From NCBI GenBank assembly GCA_046765795.1, contig JBKPRH010000265.1:1-5262 (forward strand): a DNA stretch of 5,262 nucleotides, given 5' to 3'. The position numbers were made by a program, and so were the translations under genes. The DNA is from Gp6-AA40 sp046765795. GTDB lineage: Bacteria > Acidobacteriota > Vicinamibacteria > Vicinamibacterales > UBA2999. Every line of letters begins with the position of its first letter. The stretch's first letter is position 1. Of the stretch, positions 4,857-5,262 are shown piece after piece. Below the pieces are notes generated by a model. The model saw only the letters and a list, made by a program, of their open reading frames with translations, was not told the origin of the DNA and made no database searches.

Positions 4857-5262
4857 TCAGCGGATGATGCGGCCTGCTGTGACAAAGCGACGGTAGTTGC
4901 TGAACGATTGTGTGATGCGCGTACCGGAGAATGCAGGTGTGCGCCACATCCACGAGGTGATGATCTCTGCGGGAAGCATGATCGTCTCATTCGGTTCGCT
5001 GAACACCACTGGACGATACCGAATCGCAACGTCGGAGCGATCGAGTGTCATGTACATCTCGCCGCTGACACGCTGAGCCTTGCGAGGCACACGGAAATCA
5101 ACCATCCCGATCAAGTGCTCTTCGAGCCGGACGATCGCCGCCGTCTCCGGATCGGCCCACACTCGTCCACGTGCCCGGCCGACAACGTTGAGTTGGATGC
5201 ATTCGTCCTTCGACTCTTTCGATTCGGCCGTCGCCTTGGCCTCCTCGAGGGAACGATAGTCC
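4857..5262 (-). CDS. C-terminal part of an uncharacterised protein ending in an NYRRF motif (5' partial)
   Basis: The frame is open from the right window edge and ends at TGA 4859-4857, giving 134 visible residues; the N-terminus is outside the window. The visible part begins DYRSLEEAKATAESKES and continues VVGRARGRVWADPETAAIVR, GMVDFRVPRKAQR, IRYRPVVFSEPNETIMLPA and SFSNYRRFVTAGRIIR. Alternating polar and hydrophobic residues predict a beta-rich fold. The flow 'vD..tg.i.r.......f......LP.......R....y..YRRF....R' is something I recall from uncharacterised, probably exported Acidobacteriota proteins. No enzyme motif is visible. It precedes the monooxygenase-like gene by 1 nt, so the two are very likely one operon. 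Confidence 0.7.
   Translation of the reverse strand, partial: DYRSLEEAKATAESKESKDECIQLNVVGRARGRVWADPETAAIVRLEEHLIGMVDFRVPRKAQRVSGEMYMTLDRSDVAIRYRPVVFSEPNETIMLPAEIITSWMWRTPAFSGTRITQSFSNYRRFVTAGRIIR

Overview
This window is GC-rich DNA, probably from a bacterial chromosome. The gene types suggest a soil-type Acidobacteriota (Vicinamibacteria-like) or Gemmatimonadota: a degenerate single-domain receiver, a DUF6265-like secreted protein, an AraC regulator and a protein ending in 'NYRRF'. That placement comes from remembered family resemblance, not from a search. I see no tRNA, rRNA, CRISPR array, transposase or integrase.

Positions 1-463 (+ strand) hold the tail of one protein with a CxxCGHxW half zinc ribbon. 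A separate 63-aa four-cysteine protein with a good Shine-Dalgarno (SD) follows. Positions 520-1209 (- strand) are a tightly packed three-gene operon of very small proteins, each with a recognisable SD and with 1-nt or overlapping junctions. The first two genes are each interrupted by an apparent single-base frameshift. The third is intact and resembles a stand-alone TubC_N-like docking domain. Positions 1210-1483 are a divergent, non-coding region with two hairpins and a promoter for the next gene.

Positions 1484-2273 (+ strand) encode a three-helix membrane protein and then an orphan receiver-like protein that lacks the usual acidic pocket. Neither has an SD. Each ATG lies 6-7 nt after a -10-like hexamer, which suggests leaderless mRNAs. 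Positions 2286-3113 (- strand) encode an AraC-family regulator, divergent from a secreted DUF6265-like protein (3199-3678, + strand) across 85 bp. That gene overlaps, tail to tail, an acyl-CoA-dehydrogenase-fold protein (3662-4855, - strand), most likely a flavin-dependent monooxygenase. It is coupled to an upstream protein truncated by the window edge (4857-5262).

The genes do not form one obvious pathway. The least described part is the 520-1209 micro-operon. It may be a decaying accessory module, or the sequence may carry indel errors. I found no convincing complete new system.
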